In this document: one piece after another, positions 1 through 8,067 of the stretch
How the letters are laid out: every line of letters begins with the position of its first letter
Position numbering within the stretch: position 1 is the first letter of the stretch
From: Nostoc piscinale CENA21
GTDB taxonomy: Bacteria; Cyanobacteriota; Cyanobacteriia; Cyanobacteriales; Nostocaceae
NCBI RefSeq assembly: GCF_001298445.1
Contig: NZ_CP012036.1
Location: forward strand, 419,267 to 483,266
Length of the DNA stretch: 64,000 nucleotides
Direction: 5' to 3'
The notes under the pieces: model-generated
Seen by the model: only the letters and a program-made list of their open reading frames with translations
Told to the model about the DNA's origin: nothing
Database searches by the model: none
Translations under genes and position numbers: made by a program

Positions 1-2
1 AT

Positions 3-118
3 CCAAACCCAAACCCAAACCCAAACCCAAGCCCAAACCCCAATCCAAACCCAAACCCAAACCCAAACCCAAGCCCAAACCCCAATCCAAACCCAAACCC
101 AAACCCAAACCCAAACCC
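3..118 (+). repeat. 42-bp-period tandem repeat encoding Pro-Asn dipeptides
   Basis: Units built from CCAAAC with an AGC codon recur at a 42-base spacing (the G of GCCCAAACCCC at 31 and again at 73). The period is a multiple of three and the array is read in frame as (Pro-Asn)n with an occasional Pro-Ser. It extends out of the window to the left, so copy number is unknown. It is a coding repeat, not a CRISPR or telomere-type array. Confidence 0.8.
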
Positions 119-1355
119 AACACCACAACCACCACCAGTCCCACAACCGCCACCAGTCCCCCAACCACCACTAGTCCCTCAACCACCACCAGTCCCCCAA
201 CCACCCCCAACACCAGAACCGCCGCCAGTTCCCGAACCGCCGCCCCAACCACCACCAATACCAGAACCGCCGCCAATTCCCCCAGTTCCACCAGTCCCCA
301 AACCACCCCCAACACCAGACCCGCCACCAGACGGAACACCGCAAACCCCGCCAATCACACCACCAGTGCCAGAAGAACCAAAACAACCCCTACCGCCTTT
401 TTGGGTTCCGCCGATTCCGGGCAAAGACCCGTTGCCACCAGCACAGCCACCAGAAGAACCACCACCAGGGACAGGCTGTGACACTTGCGGAACTGCAATT
501 TTAGGTCAAGCTCAAAATAACGGGATAAAACTCGACCAGCTTAATACTTTTCTTCAAGGTATTGATTTATCACTATTAGCGGTTATTAATGCCAAATTGG
601 GGCCACAATTGCCGGGAGGAATTGCCACGAAATTAGTTAATGGCTTCAAGTGGCTAAAAATTGATAGAGCATTAAATTTGCTGACACTTGCTGCCACGAT
701 TCACAATGCTTTCATGCTCAGTAATGACCTTGGGCAAACATTACTCGGAATCTTAAGTAATATCTTTCAATTAATAGGATTGAAAGATGATAACGGGCAA
801 GCATTTGATATTGGTTCGATTATCAACAGCACAATTGAGGATTTCATTAAAGGTCTAATTGGTGCTGAAAATTATCAAACCATATCAACAGCTTGGGCTA
901 AAGCTAATAGAATCTATCAAGCAACAACCAACATATTAAATTCATTCCAAAATTTAACCTCAACCGTTTTAAATGGGCTAGAAATCACCGCAGGTAGAGT
1001 TGGCAAGATTGGCAATGCTTTGAGGAAATCTGGCGAGGTATTAGAAACCGCCTATAGTTGGATGAATCCACAGCCAAAATTTAATCGAGTTACACAATTT
1101 TTAGAAAACCTACAAGATGGTGCTTCAACTATTCAAATGGTGACACAAGCTCCACTGGATATCATCAATGCAACAACTGAATTAACTACCGCAAATACAG
1201 AATTTGTAAAGGCACTAAAAGAAGATGGTAAGCCAGAAAATAAAGGTAGTAACGACCAAGAACCAGACCAATTAAAAGCCACAGAATCAGCCACAAAATT
1301 GGTGAGTGCTGGCTTAGATTTAGCAGATTTAGACTTTGAACCAGACGAAGATTAA
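3..1355 (+). CDS. Proline-rich protein of a phage-like module, 5' end outside window
   Basis: The reading frame is open from the left edge, so the true start lies upstream; the first internal ATG is at 366. The visible 450 residues begin with alternating Pro-Asn, then Pro-rich PPPVPQ/PPPIPE-type segments to about residue 155, then a CDTC cysteine pair (Cys159, Cys162). A mostly helical, hydrophobic/amphipathic C-terminal part of about 290 residues follows and ends in an acidic tail. I do not recognise the family. Pro-rich stalks before a helical domain fit a virion or surface-anchored structural protein, and the downstream tail-fibre gene supports a phage-type role, but this is inference. The next gene starts 5 bases after the stop. 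Confidence 0.6.
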   Translation, partial: PNPNPNPNPSPNPNPNPNPNPNPSPNPNPNPNPNPNPNPTPQPPPVPQPPPVPQPPLVPQPPPVPQPPPTPEPPPVPEPPPQPPPIPEPPPIPPVPPVPKPPPTPDPPPDGTPQTPPITPPVPEEPKQPLPPFWVPPIPGKDPLPPAQPPEEPPPGTGCDTCGTAILGQAQNNGIKLDQLNTFLQGIDLSLLAVINAKLGPQLPGGIATKLVNGFKWLKIDRALNLLTLAATIHNAFMLSNDLGQTLLGILSNIFQLIGLKDDNGQAFDIGSIINSTIEDFIKGLIGAENYQTISTAWAKANRIYQATTNILNSFQNLTSTVLNGLEITAGRVGKIGNALRKSGEVLETAYSWMNPQPKFNRVTQFLENLQDGASTIQMVTQAPLDIINATTELTTANTEFVKALKEDGKPENKGSNDQEPDQLKATESATKLVSAGLDLADLDFEPDED

Positions 1356-1360
1356 TTAAT

Positions 1361-2185
1361 ATGCCTTTACCTGAAAACTTTAGCGAATGGGAACATCTGC
1401 AAGATACGGTTAGGCTTTGGCATAACAAAGCCGTGAACAAGTGGTTTAAAAATCAACCAGAAAACGATATTTCAACACCTAAAAGAGCATTGCGTCATGC
1501 TTGCACCATGAAAGATGGCGATACCTCAACCATGACAATGATGCGGCTGTGGCTGTTTGAAGTTACCGCAGGACACGCCCAAAGTTTGCAAACGCCTATT
1601 TATGGTATTCCTGTACAGGAATATCAAAGAGATTCTAAATTTAAGCCACAGATAAAACTTTACTTTAAAGAATCTTACGACTTTGAAAAACACGGTGATG
1701 GGACAGAACAAGTACGCGGTGAAATCGGATTTAGAATTATGAACCGAACCGCCGATACAATCTCACGCGCCGATGCTGAACAATATGCACTTGAAATCAA
1801 AAACGAGTTTGCTACCCCTCCATTAATTTGGAAGAAGGGTAAATATAAATGCACTTATTTAGACTTAGATAATGGCTTTGATTTGCGCTTACTCTGCACA
1901 TCGAAAACAGAAGGACAATCAACCGTTCAATCAGTTTTAAAAATATTAGATAAAACTTTTAGTGATAATAATTTCCAATTCATCGAAAACACTAAAGAAT
2001 TTCCGGTCAATCCCGGAACACACCGTGTTTATGGGCGAACGGTCAAAAAATTCCGCCAAAGACCAACCGCCGATGTCAAGTTTACTCATGCTCAGTTGCT
2101 AATTCCTGGTCAAGTCAAGCCAGTCAATCTGGTGTCCGTGAACGGCAGACTTAGAAACGCAATCCAAAATGTGGGAGCCGTTTAA
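1361..2185 (+). CDS. Hypothetical protein of phage-like module (274 aa)
   Basis: I do not recognise this 274-residue protein. It is soluble-looking, rich in charged and aromatic residues, with no signal peptide or membrane segment. It starts at ATG 1361, 5 bases after the preceding stop, so the two genes are probably co-transcribed. The C-terminal part (about residues 210-274) is Arg/Lys-rich. Position inside a tightly packed one-directional run that includes a tail-fibre gene suggests a virion assembly or structural role, which is inference only. Confidence 0.6.
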   Translation: MPLPENFSEWEHLQDTVRLWHNKAVNKWFKNQPENDISTPKRALRHACTMKDGDTSTMTMMRLWLFEVTAGHAQSLQTPIYGIPVQEYQRDSKFKPQIKLYFKESYDFEKHGDGTEQVRGEIGFRIMNRTADTISRADAEQYALEIKNEFATPPLIWKKGKYKCTYLDLDNGFDLRLLCTSKTEGQSTVQSVLKILDKTFSDNNFQFIENTKEFPVNPGTHRVYGRTVKKFRQRPTADVKFTHAQLLIPGQVKPVNLVSVNGRLRNAIQNVGAV

Positions 2186-2305
2186 ACATTCCAATTCTTT
2201 TTCGACAAGTTAACTTCTCACTGGTTTAATTCTTCCCAAAATGCAGTGCTAGTCTGGGTTCAAAGACTTCTGAGATTTCATTCACTTCAATTCATACAAA
2301 AAGAC

Positions 2306-2884
2306 ATGGGAAGATACTCTGACATTAGGCGCGGTGCAGAACTCAACGCGGCTCTAGTTAAGCTGCGGGCTTATGAAGACTTGAGTCGTGACCAAAAACA
2401 GGCTTTATATAAAACTCAACGCGGATCTTTAGTAAAAGTCAAGGCTAACCGTGTCAAAGGTTATGTTGAGGCTTTTGGCTTTACTGGGCGGATATTTTTA
2501 CCAGTTAAGTTGCTTTCCACAACTCAATCAGCCAACGGCACATTAATAGGAACAGTTCGTACAGCTGCCGCCGCAGAAGGTCGAACAAATGCTGTAGATT
2601 TTACAGTTCCTAGTGGGGGTGTCTTGTTAGATGGGTTGAACGGTTTTAAACCAGCAAAATTATCGCTAACAGAGCGTGGCGCTCCTGTTGCAAATAACAA
2701 ATCACGCGTCACAGATGAAGAGTACCAGCGATTTGATAACAAATCTGTATCGTCTCCTTTTGGACAAGGAACAGATACTGAAACTTATGCTGCTGCGGTA
2801 GCTGATATCAAGGCACAATCAGCCATTGAGTCATTTTTACAAACCACAGGCAACCGAGTTAGCTTTACCCCCGAAATCCTCTAA
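2306..2884 (+). CDS. Hypothetical protein of phage-like module (192 aa)
   Basis: An unrecognised protein beginning MGRYSDIRRG. I chose ATG 2306 over the in-frame GTG at 2246 because the 20 residues between them look like translated leader rather than a protein N-terminus. The N-terminal half is basic (KVKANRVKGY), and the middle is small-residue rich. The stop codon overlaps the next start by one base (TAATG), which indicates translational coupling. There is a gap of 120 bases before it that holds nothing I can identify. A small structural phage protein is the likeliest identity. Confidence 0.55.
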   Translation: MGRYSDIRRGAELNAALVKLRAYEDLSRDQKQALYKTQRGSLVKVKANRVKGYVEAFGFTGRIFLPVKLLSTTQSANGTLIGTVRTAAAAEGRTNAVDFTVPSGGVLLDGLNGFKPAKLSLTERGAPVANNKSRVTDEEYQRFDNKSVSSPFGQGTDTETYAAAVADIKAQSAIESFLQTTGNRVSFTPEIL

Positions 2885-3132
2885 TGAATAACCAAATCTT
2901 GGAATTACCCAATGATTGCCGAGATTTATTAATGGTGAGTGCCGCCGACACGCGAGATATCGACGGCATGATCATCATTAACCAAGCTTCTGCTGATTGG
3001 CTAGGTGGAAAGCTGGATACTGGCACTTATTTCGATACGCTCGACCACTTTGGGATTGACCCTTACGCTCACGTTCGACCAGTAGAACGACTCGCTTACA
3101 GCCAAGTTGTAACAGTTGAGTTATTTCTGTGA
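2884..3132 (+). CDS. Small hypothetical protein of phage-like module (82 aa)
   Basis: The start overlaps the previous stop by one base (TAATG), and the stop overlaps the GTG start of the next gene (GTGA). The product is acidic, with no membrane segment. A region around residues 28-60 (IDGMIIINQASADWL, then FDTLDHFGIDPYAHV) looks like a folded small domain resembling those that phages place between head and tail genes. I cannot name it. Coupling on both sides makes it very likely a real gene. Confidence 0.55.
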   Translation: MNNQILELPNDCRDLLMVSAADTRDIDGMIIINQASADWLGGKLDTGTYFDTLDHFGIDPYAHVRPVERLAYSQVVTVELFL

Positions 3133-3584
3133 GGCAGCTACAACTTAGTAATTCAGCTAATTGGGAATTAGTTCATAACGATAACGTCTTAGCCGCTTTA
3201 CTGCCAAAAGAAGGTGGAGGCTATAAAGTGGTTCCTATTCCTGAAATAGAAATTGCTTTATTATTTGATGTTTTCGTTTTAGCTGTGAGAGTTGCTACTA
3301 ATGTTCCACCTAACAAGGTGTGGAAATTCGCCGGAACTATCAAACAATCTGTTAGCACTGGTATCAGTATTGATGGTAGTCAAGATGCCAGCTTTAACAG
3401 AAGATATCCACTATTTTTGGACAAAATAAACCTTTGTTTGTATCCCCCAATTTCTAATAGTTACAGCGTATCTATTAAAGTGCCTGATTGGTTTCAGGAT
3501 GCCAGTATTGCAATCTGGCAATATACCGGGCCTGATTATGACGCTGATTTAGCAAGAATTGAATCAAAAATTGACGCTTTATGA
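3129..3584 (+). CDS. Hypothetical protein of phage-like module (151 aa), GTG start
   Basis: The GTG at 3129 overlaps the upstream TGA, and the terminal TGA overlaps the following ATG (ATGA), so this gene is translationally coupled on both sides. The product is beta-rich in appearance, ending in an acidic DADLARIESKIDAL segment that could form a short coiled coil. This would fit a tail or baseplate accessory protein, although no family is recognised. No signal peptide or membrane helix is visible. Confidence 0.55.
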   Translation: MRQLQLSNSANWELVHNDNVLAALLPKEGGGYKVVPIPEIEIALLFDVFVLAVRVATNVPPNKVWKFAGTIKQSVSTGISIDGSQDASFNRRYPLFLDKINLCLYPPISNSYSVSIKVPDWFQDASIAIWQYTGPDYDADLARIESKIDAL

Positions 3585-3892
3585 TTAATAATTTCGCTAG
3601 TGGTGTGCAAGTATTTGATACTTGCACTTCTGGAGAAAAAACGCTGATTGCTAATAGTGCCTCGTTGGTCATTGAAGCTAATGTAAATAGGCGGTATGCA
3701 GTTTTTATCAATACTTCCGTCGTTGAAATTACATTATCTTTTACAGAAGCCAATAAGGCGGCTATTAACAAAGGAATTGTTTTAAAGCCCGGTGGTAGCT
3801 ACGAGATTAATTCAACTAATCTCTATGTTGGTGCTGTTTCTGCCATTTCTAAGTTTGCTGCTAAATTTTCTTTTGTGGAGTGTGTTGAATAA
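3581..3892 (+). CDS. Small beta-rich phage-module protein (103 aa)
   Basis: ATGA overlap with the previous gene and TAATG overlap with the next. The sequence pattern (ASLVIEANVNRRYAVFINTS, then KPGGSYEINS) parallels that of the next gene (ANSNRKGLTIWNNS, then AAGGYFEMPF). The two adjacent 103-residue proteins may therefore be diverged duplicates of one small beta-sandwich type found in phage genomes. The function of this type is not known to me; decoration or tail accessory roles are possible. Confidence 0.55.
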   Translation: MINNFASGVQVFDTCTSGEKTLIANSASLVIEANVNRRYAVFINTSVVEITLSFTEANKAAINKGIVLKPGGSYEINSTNLYVGAVSAISKFAAKFSFVECVE

Positions 3893-4203
3893 TGGCTTTA
3901 TACAATCCAGCAAGCGTTACTGTAGTTGAATCAACTAGTAGCACTTCTACTCCTTCAACCGTTGCCGCTTCTACAACTAGTCAAACTATCGCCGCCGCTA
4001 ATTCCAATAGAAAAGGGTTAACTATTTGGAATAATTCAACAGCCAATTTGTATATTGATTTTGATTCGGCTGCTACTACCTCGGAAGCGGCAGTTCCAAT
4101 TGCTGCTGGCGGATATTTTGAAATGCCATTTAATTACACTGGTGTAATTAGTGGTGTTTGGAGTGCTGCAAATGGGAATGCTCTGGTTCGTGAGTTGACA
4201 TGA
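3892..4203 (+). CDS. Small phage-associated beta-rich protein (103 aa)
   Basis: The start overlaps the upstream stop by one base. The N-terminal 35 residues are Ser/Thr-rich. They are followed by NSNRKGLTIWNNSTANLYI and by AAGGYFEMPFNYTGVISGVW. From memory, this layout recurs in small phage proteins encoded near tail-fibre genes, although no search was made. It resembles the preceding gene, suggesting tandem duplication. The next gene begins 4 bases after the stop. Confidence 0.6.
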   Translation: MALYNPASVTVVESTSSTSTPSTVAASTTSQTIAAANSNRKGLTIWNNSTANLYIDFDSAATTSEAAVPIAAGGYFEMPFNYTGVISGVWSAANGNALVRELT

Positions 4204-4207
4204 CGTT

Positions 4208-4822
4208 ATGCCTCTAACAATTCCGCCTAGCACCTACGCCAGTCAGATAAGTTTCTCCTCAGTTAATGGGCTAACTTCAAGTAACGTCAATTCTGCAATA
4301 GATGAGGTTTATTCTGAATCTGTAAAGTTAGATTTAGCTAACATCCTGACCGAAATACTTACGCTGACTAATAGCAATACTGCCACCTCTACCACTACAG
4401 GAACTTTAAGGTTGCCGGGTATAGGCATGGGGAATGGCAATATTTATTTAGCTACACCGCCCACAACCGATAACAATCAAAAGGCGGCTACAACTGCATT
4501 CGTAAATAACTATATTTCCAGAGGGACAGATTCGGGTGGTAGGCAATTTATCAGGTTTGGGAATAGTAGTGGTTCGGGATTATTAATAAAATTTGGTACT
4601 AGTGTTCCTACTATCTCTGCAAATACAGGGTCTATTTCTTACGGTGGAACACCTGGATTTAGCTCAATTTTAAATGTGATTGCCTGTAACGGCGATGGCG
4701 GAGCTAATGACAGCCACGTAAACGTCTCGTCTTGGAGTAATACAGGATTTAATGTGAAAACTCCCACGTTATCCTCTGGTAATTACAGAGTAAATTGGAT
4801 CGTTTTTGGTGTTCCGGCTTAA
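4208..4822 (+). CDS. Phage tail-fibre-type protein
   Basis: A 204-residue protein with two signatures of phage tail fibres. The first is the segment TPPTTDNNQKAATTAFVNNY at about residues 83-102, matching the widespread D-N-x-x-K-x-A-T-T-A-F-V motif of tail-fibre collar/repeat regions. The second is a Gly/Ser-rich C-terminal domain ending NYRVNWIVFGVPA, like the beta-rich receptor-binding tips of the gp53-like type. This is the strongest evidence that the 1-5.55 kb region comes from a phage or phage-tail-like particle. The predicted role is adhesion to the host cell surface. Short length suggests a distal fibre or a fibre built from several chains. Confidence 0.75.
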   Translation: MPLTIPPSTYASQISFSSVNGLTSSNVNSAIDEVYSESVKLDLANILTEILTLTNSNTATSTTTGTLRLPGIGMGNGNIYLATPPTTDNNQKAATTAFVNNYISRGTDSGGRQFIRFGNSSGSGLLIKFGTSVPTISANTGSISYGGTPGFSSILNVIACNGDGGANDSHVNVSSWSNTGFNVKTPTLSSGNYRVNWIVFGVPA

Positions 4823-4826
4823 AACT

Positions 4827-5126
4827 ATGGTAGAGAATCAAACCGAGACTTTAGAAATTCAAAAAATCCCCCGAATCTGGCGCATTCAAGGCGACATTAC
4901 AGAAGGCGATTTAAATACACTCGTTTTAGAAATATTTTGGCGAATTGATTGGGTGACACTAGAAGGCACAACTATTAATAACGAATCCGGAGGAATGATT
5001 AAATTCACCACTACTTCAGAATTATTATTAAACTTCTCAACTATTGCTGAGGCTATTTACGCTCAAATAAACTCGCCAGAGATTCCACTAATAAATAATC
5101 CCGATGAAACTAGTAATAGCAGTTAA
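4827..5126 (+). CDS. Small hypothetical protein after the tail fibre (99 aa)
   Basis: ATG 4827 lies 4 bases beyond the tail-fibre stop and is preferred to an in-frame TTG at 4806. The product is acidic, beginning MVENQTETLEIQKIPRIWRI. It is not recognised. Genes in this position often encode fibre-assembly or baseplate accessory proteins, but nothing in the sequence proves that. The end overlaps the next reading frame if that one starts at 5104. Confidence 0.5.
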   Translation: MVENQTETLEIQKIPRIWRIQGDITEGDLNTLVLEIFWRIDWVTLEGTTINNESGGMIKFTTTSELLLNFSTIAEAIYAQINSPEIPLINNPDETSNSS

Positions 5127-5550
5127 TCCTGCCGCACCTCAGCCGCAGGGCATGAACGTCACTTTAGAATCAACTAGTATTTTTCTAGGGATAACTGTAA
5201 GTGTTGTGATGTTGGTAGGCACAGCCGTTAAAGTCGTTTCTAAATTTAATTCGATTACTAATCAGGTTCGAGATTTGAGAGAAGATTTAAACTCTCACTC
5301 TCAGGCGTTGGAACAAACCAAACTTTTAAGTGAGAAAATTTTCACGATTGAGAAAAGGTTTGAAATCCACTTACAGGATTATGTCAACTACAAGGATGCG
5401 ACCCTTTTGGCTATTAACGGTAACAAAGAAAGAATCGACCATAAAGCCGAGAGGGCTGAGGACTACTTTAAAGAGTTGAAATTTGAAATTAAGGATCTTC
5501 AGGGATTCTTGCAAAAGCACCAGAATTTTAGAATCCGCAATGACCAGTGA
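5104..5550 (+). CDS. Membrane-anchored coiled-coil protein, possible lysis or tail-module accessory
   Basis: Up to 148 residues from ATG 5104, or 132 from ATG 5152. One hydrophobic segment (SIFLGITVSVVMLVGTAVKVV) is followed by a heptad-like charged region of about 90 residues (ITNQVRDLREDL, IFTIEKRF, YFKELKFEIKDLQGFL). This arrangement, a short N-terminal membrane anchor plus coiled coil, resembles small phage proteins of the XhlA/holin-accessory kind, but I cannot assign it to a family. It is the last gene of the run; the chromosome downstream changes character. Confidence 0.5.
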   Translation: MKLVIAVNPAAPQPQGMNVTLESTSIFLGITVSVVMLVGTAVKVVSKFNSITNQVRDLREDLNSHSQALEQTKLLSEKIFTIEKRFEIHLQDYVNYKDATLLAINGNKERIDHKAERAEDYFKELKFEIKDLQGFLQKHQNFRIRNDQ

Positions 5551-5596
5551 TACCCTCTGGGGATTCAATATAAGGATTTTTTGACAAACAACTCCA

Positions 5597-5662
5597 GGAC
5601 TTACGCACAAAGGTTGTCTGTGAAGCATGGGTGTAAGTGTTTTGAACACCTGCACCTTTCGC
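5597..5662 (+). repeat. Interspersed repeat copy A (GGACTTACGCA family)
   Basis: It begins GGACTTACGCACAAAG, continues with CTGTG and GGGTGTAAG, and ends in a short inverted arm (GTGTTTTGAACACC). Copies with the same start occur at 18905, 30528 and, diverged, 39651 and 55179. It lies between the phage-like module and the EVE gene. Confidence 0.65.
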
Positions 5663-5747
5663 TAAAATCTTGATTTTTCGTTTTCTTGCGTCAGTCTTAA
5701 CAATATGAAATGGTAGATTAGAAGACCTATGTCTTCTTGTCTTGTCG

Positions 5748-6203
5748 ATGAATTATTGGCTGATGAAATCTGAACCAGATGTTTACAGCATTGCTGATCT
5801 TCAGCAGCAGGGCGAAACAGTCTGGGATGGCGTGCGGAATTACCAAGCACGCAATTATATGCGTCAAATGCTGGTTGGGGATTTGGTATTTTTCTATCAC
5901 TCTAATACTGCTTTTCCTGGTATTGCTGGGTTAATGCGTGTAGCCAAAACAGGTATTGCTGACCCGACGCAATTTGAACCAGATAGCAAATATTATGATC
6001 CGAAATCAACTCCTGAATCACCACGCTGGCAAACAGTTGTGGTAAAGTTTGTGGAAACCTTTGATCAACCTATTTTGCTGTCGACTCTGAAAGAGAAGTT
6101 TAGCCCAGATGAATTAACACTGGTGAGAACAGGTAATCGATTATCAGTTATGCCTGTGAGTGAAGCCGTCGCACAGAAAATTATGGCTATGAAAACAGGT
6201 TAA
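5748..6203 (+). CDS. EVE domain-containing protein
   Basis: A 151-residue single-domain protein of the EVE (DUF55) family, structurally related to PUA/YTH domains that bind modified bases in RNA or DNA. The diagnostic start MNYWLMKSEPDVYSI, the WDGVRNYQARN motif and GDLVFFYHSN are all present, and the length is normal for the family. ATG 5748 fits the family start; an in-frame TTG at 5742 would add two residues. It converges with purK, 142 bases away. The exact substrate of bacterial stand-alone EVE proteins is not established. Confidence 0.85.
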   Translation: MNYWLMKSEPDVYSIADLQQQGETVWDGVRNYQARNYMRQMLVGDLVFFYHSNTAFPGIAGLMRVAKTGIADPTQFEPDSKYYDPKSTPESPRWQTVVVKFVETFDQPILLSTLKEKFSPDELTLVRTGNRLSVMPVSEAVAQKIMAMKTG

Positions 6204-6345
6204 GTCTTGGGTATCAGTCAAATAACGCTTAGACTTTCTACTAACCAGTTTCCCTCACGGGAACTAAACCTTTCACTTTCCACATAATTTGTCTCCCTTG
6301 TCCTCCTTGTCTTCCATATCCCTAAGCCCTTCATCAGCAACGATA

Positions 6346-7498
6346 TCACTGCGTAACTCCTACTGGATACCAAATAGATTCTAGGGTGTGGGCTAGATGA
6401 TTCGCGGCTTCTGGGCTGTACTCATCCAGTAAAACTGTAACATGCCCCAATTTCCGCCCAGGACGAGATTCTGTTTTGCCGTACCAGTGAACGGTGGCTT
6501 GGGGAACAGTGGCTAATTTTTGGCGCTGGCTTTGGTAGTCACTCTCAGAATTTTCATATCCCAGCAAGTTGACCATAATAGCCATTTGACAGTGTAAATC
6601 AGGATTGCCCAAAGGTAGACCACACACGGCTCTGAGGTGTTGTTCAAATTGGGAAGTTTCGCAGGCATCGATAGAAAAGTGTCCTGAATTGTGGGTGCGG
6701 GGGGCTATTTCGTTGACTAAGACTTGGCCTTGTTTGGTGAGAAATAGCTCTATGCCAAAAACGCCGACTACTTCTAGGCTATTTAATAAGGTATGAGCGA
6801 TCGCTTGACTTTGTTCTGCTTGATTAGGTGTAATATCCGCAGGTGCTATCACGCGCCGACATACCTGTTGTTCTTGTTGAGTTTCTACGACTGGATAAAT
6901 AACCACTTCACCATTTACAGAACGGGCTGCAATTACCGCTAGTTCCCGTTCAAATGGCACAAATTCTTCAATTAAAAACTGTGATTGTGTTGTTGCTTGA
7001 GCTAATTTTTCCTGCAAACTGGCTAAATCTTGGATAATAAATGTGCCTTGTCCGTCGTAACCGTGACGACGGGATTTTAAGACAACCGGAAAACTTAAAT
7101 CTTCTAGCTTGGATGCTAAATTATCAACATCATCCACAGCAAAAAAATTGCGGTACAGGTAAACCTAAATCTCGCAAATAACAACGCTGATGATATTTGT
7201 CTAATAAGGGTGATAAAGCTTGTAACCTTGGGCGGAAGCAAACACCTTTATTAGCTAATAAACTTAAAGCATCAAGGTCAACAAATTCATTTTCAAAGGT
7301 GATGACCTCACTTTTTTGGGCTAATATTTCTGTGGCTTTTGCATTATCAATAGGTGCAAAAACTGTATCTTGAGCAACAGCTACAGCAGGGTCAAATTTA
7401 CTAGGAGTCTGTACAATTAATTCTACTCCTAGTTTTTGCGCTGCATCCCCCATCATCCAGGCTAGTTGCCCACCACCAATTACACCAACACGCTTCAT
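6346..7498 (-). pseudogene. purK: purK, 5-(carboxyamino)imidazole ribonucleotide synthase, single-base frameshift
   Basis: PurK is an ATP-grasp enzyme making N5-carboxyaminoimidazole ribonucleotide in purine synthesis. The N-terminal part (7130-7498) has VGVIGGGQLAWM and ITFENEFVD. The rest (6346-7137) has RRHGYDGQGTF, EEFVPFERE and NEIAPRTHNSGH. The two parts join at a run of seven T on the coding strand (7141-7147). With six T the frame reads through as LPVPQFFAVDDVDN and gives a normal length of about 380 residues. Everything else is intact, so this may be a sequencing indel, recent damage, or slippage. The start ATG at 7498 overlaps the upstream stop (ATGA), indicating coupling. Confidence 0.85.
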
Positions 7499-8067
7499 CG
7501 ACATCCTAAAGATTCACGAGTATCTACACCAGTTTTGGAATTTACCCCACTGGCTTTACTGCACAGTTCTTTGATTTGCGCTTTATCCAAAACTGCATCA
7601 GTGAAGTCTGCACCTTGAATATTCACATCTGTAAACAAGGCACGAAGTAACAATGCTTCTTTAAAAACAGCATCGCTCAAATCTGCCCCTGTTAAGTTTA
7701 CCTGATCCACCATCGCATTAGTTAAATCTGCTTGGTGAAGATTGGCTTTCGTCATCACTGAAGCACTTAAGACGGCTCCGCGCAAGTCAGCACCAGTAAA
7801 GTTAGCCATTTCCATATTCGCGTTAGAAAATTCCGCCGCTTGCAAAGTTTGTCCCGAAAAGTCTCTTCTTGCTAACTGTGCATTACTAAATGACAAGGGA
7901 TGAGTCCAGTCTACGGCTAAGACGGGAGCAGGCAGAAGGCAGAGGGTAAGAATACTTACTATTACAGATGGAATAGGATTTATGACTCTGTGATGATTGC
8001 TTCTGATGTAAATCAGGCAAAATAATAAAATTCCTAAAAGTAATGCTAATCCTGGCTGCCACAACAT
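7495..8067 (-). CDS. Pentapeptide-repeat protein, probably thylakoid-lumenal
   Basis: A 190-residue protein. A hydrophobic N-terminal stretch (LALLLGILLFCLIYI) and a second one ending PAPVLAVDW suggest a signal sequence cleaved near residue 52. Pentapeptide repeats of the A(D/N)LxG type (ANFTGADLRGAVL, ANLHQADLTNA, VNLTGADLSDA) run from about 65 to 160. The tail ELCSKASGVNSKTGVDTRESLGC, with two conserved cysteines, is typical of the cyanobacterial/chloroplast TL15/TL17-like lumenal pentapeptide proteins. The stop overlaps the purK start, so the two genes form an operon. Molecular function of this family is unknown. Confidence 0.8.
   Translation of the reverse strand: MLWQPGLALLLGILLFCLIYIRSNHHRVINPIPSVIVSILTLCLLPAPVLAVDWTHPLSFSNAQLARRDFSGQTLQAAEFSNANMEMANFTGADLRGAVLSASVMTKANLHQADLTNAMVDQVNLTGADLSDAVFKEALLLRALFTDVNIQGADFTDAVLDKAQIKELCSKASGVNSKTGVDTRESLGCR

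Noticed and set aside
1..120. CRISPR-like or telomere-like array
   Set aside because: The repeats have no unique spacers and are read in frame as Pro-Asn codons continuous with a long open frame.
171..484. Minus-strand frames rich in Trp/Gly opposite the Pro-rich gene
   Set aside because: They are complements of Pro codons (CCA/CCG read backwards as TGG/CGG), a known shadow effect.
5550..5748. Attachment site or tRNA at the phage-like boundary
   Set aside because: No tRNA fold and no direct-repeat pair is visible; only an interspersed repeat copy is present. The other boundary is outside the window.
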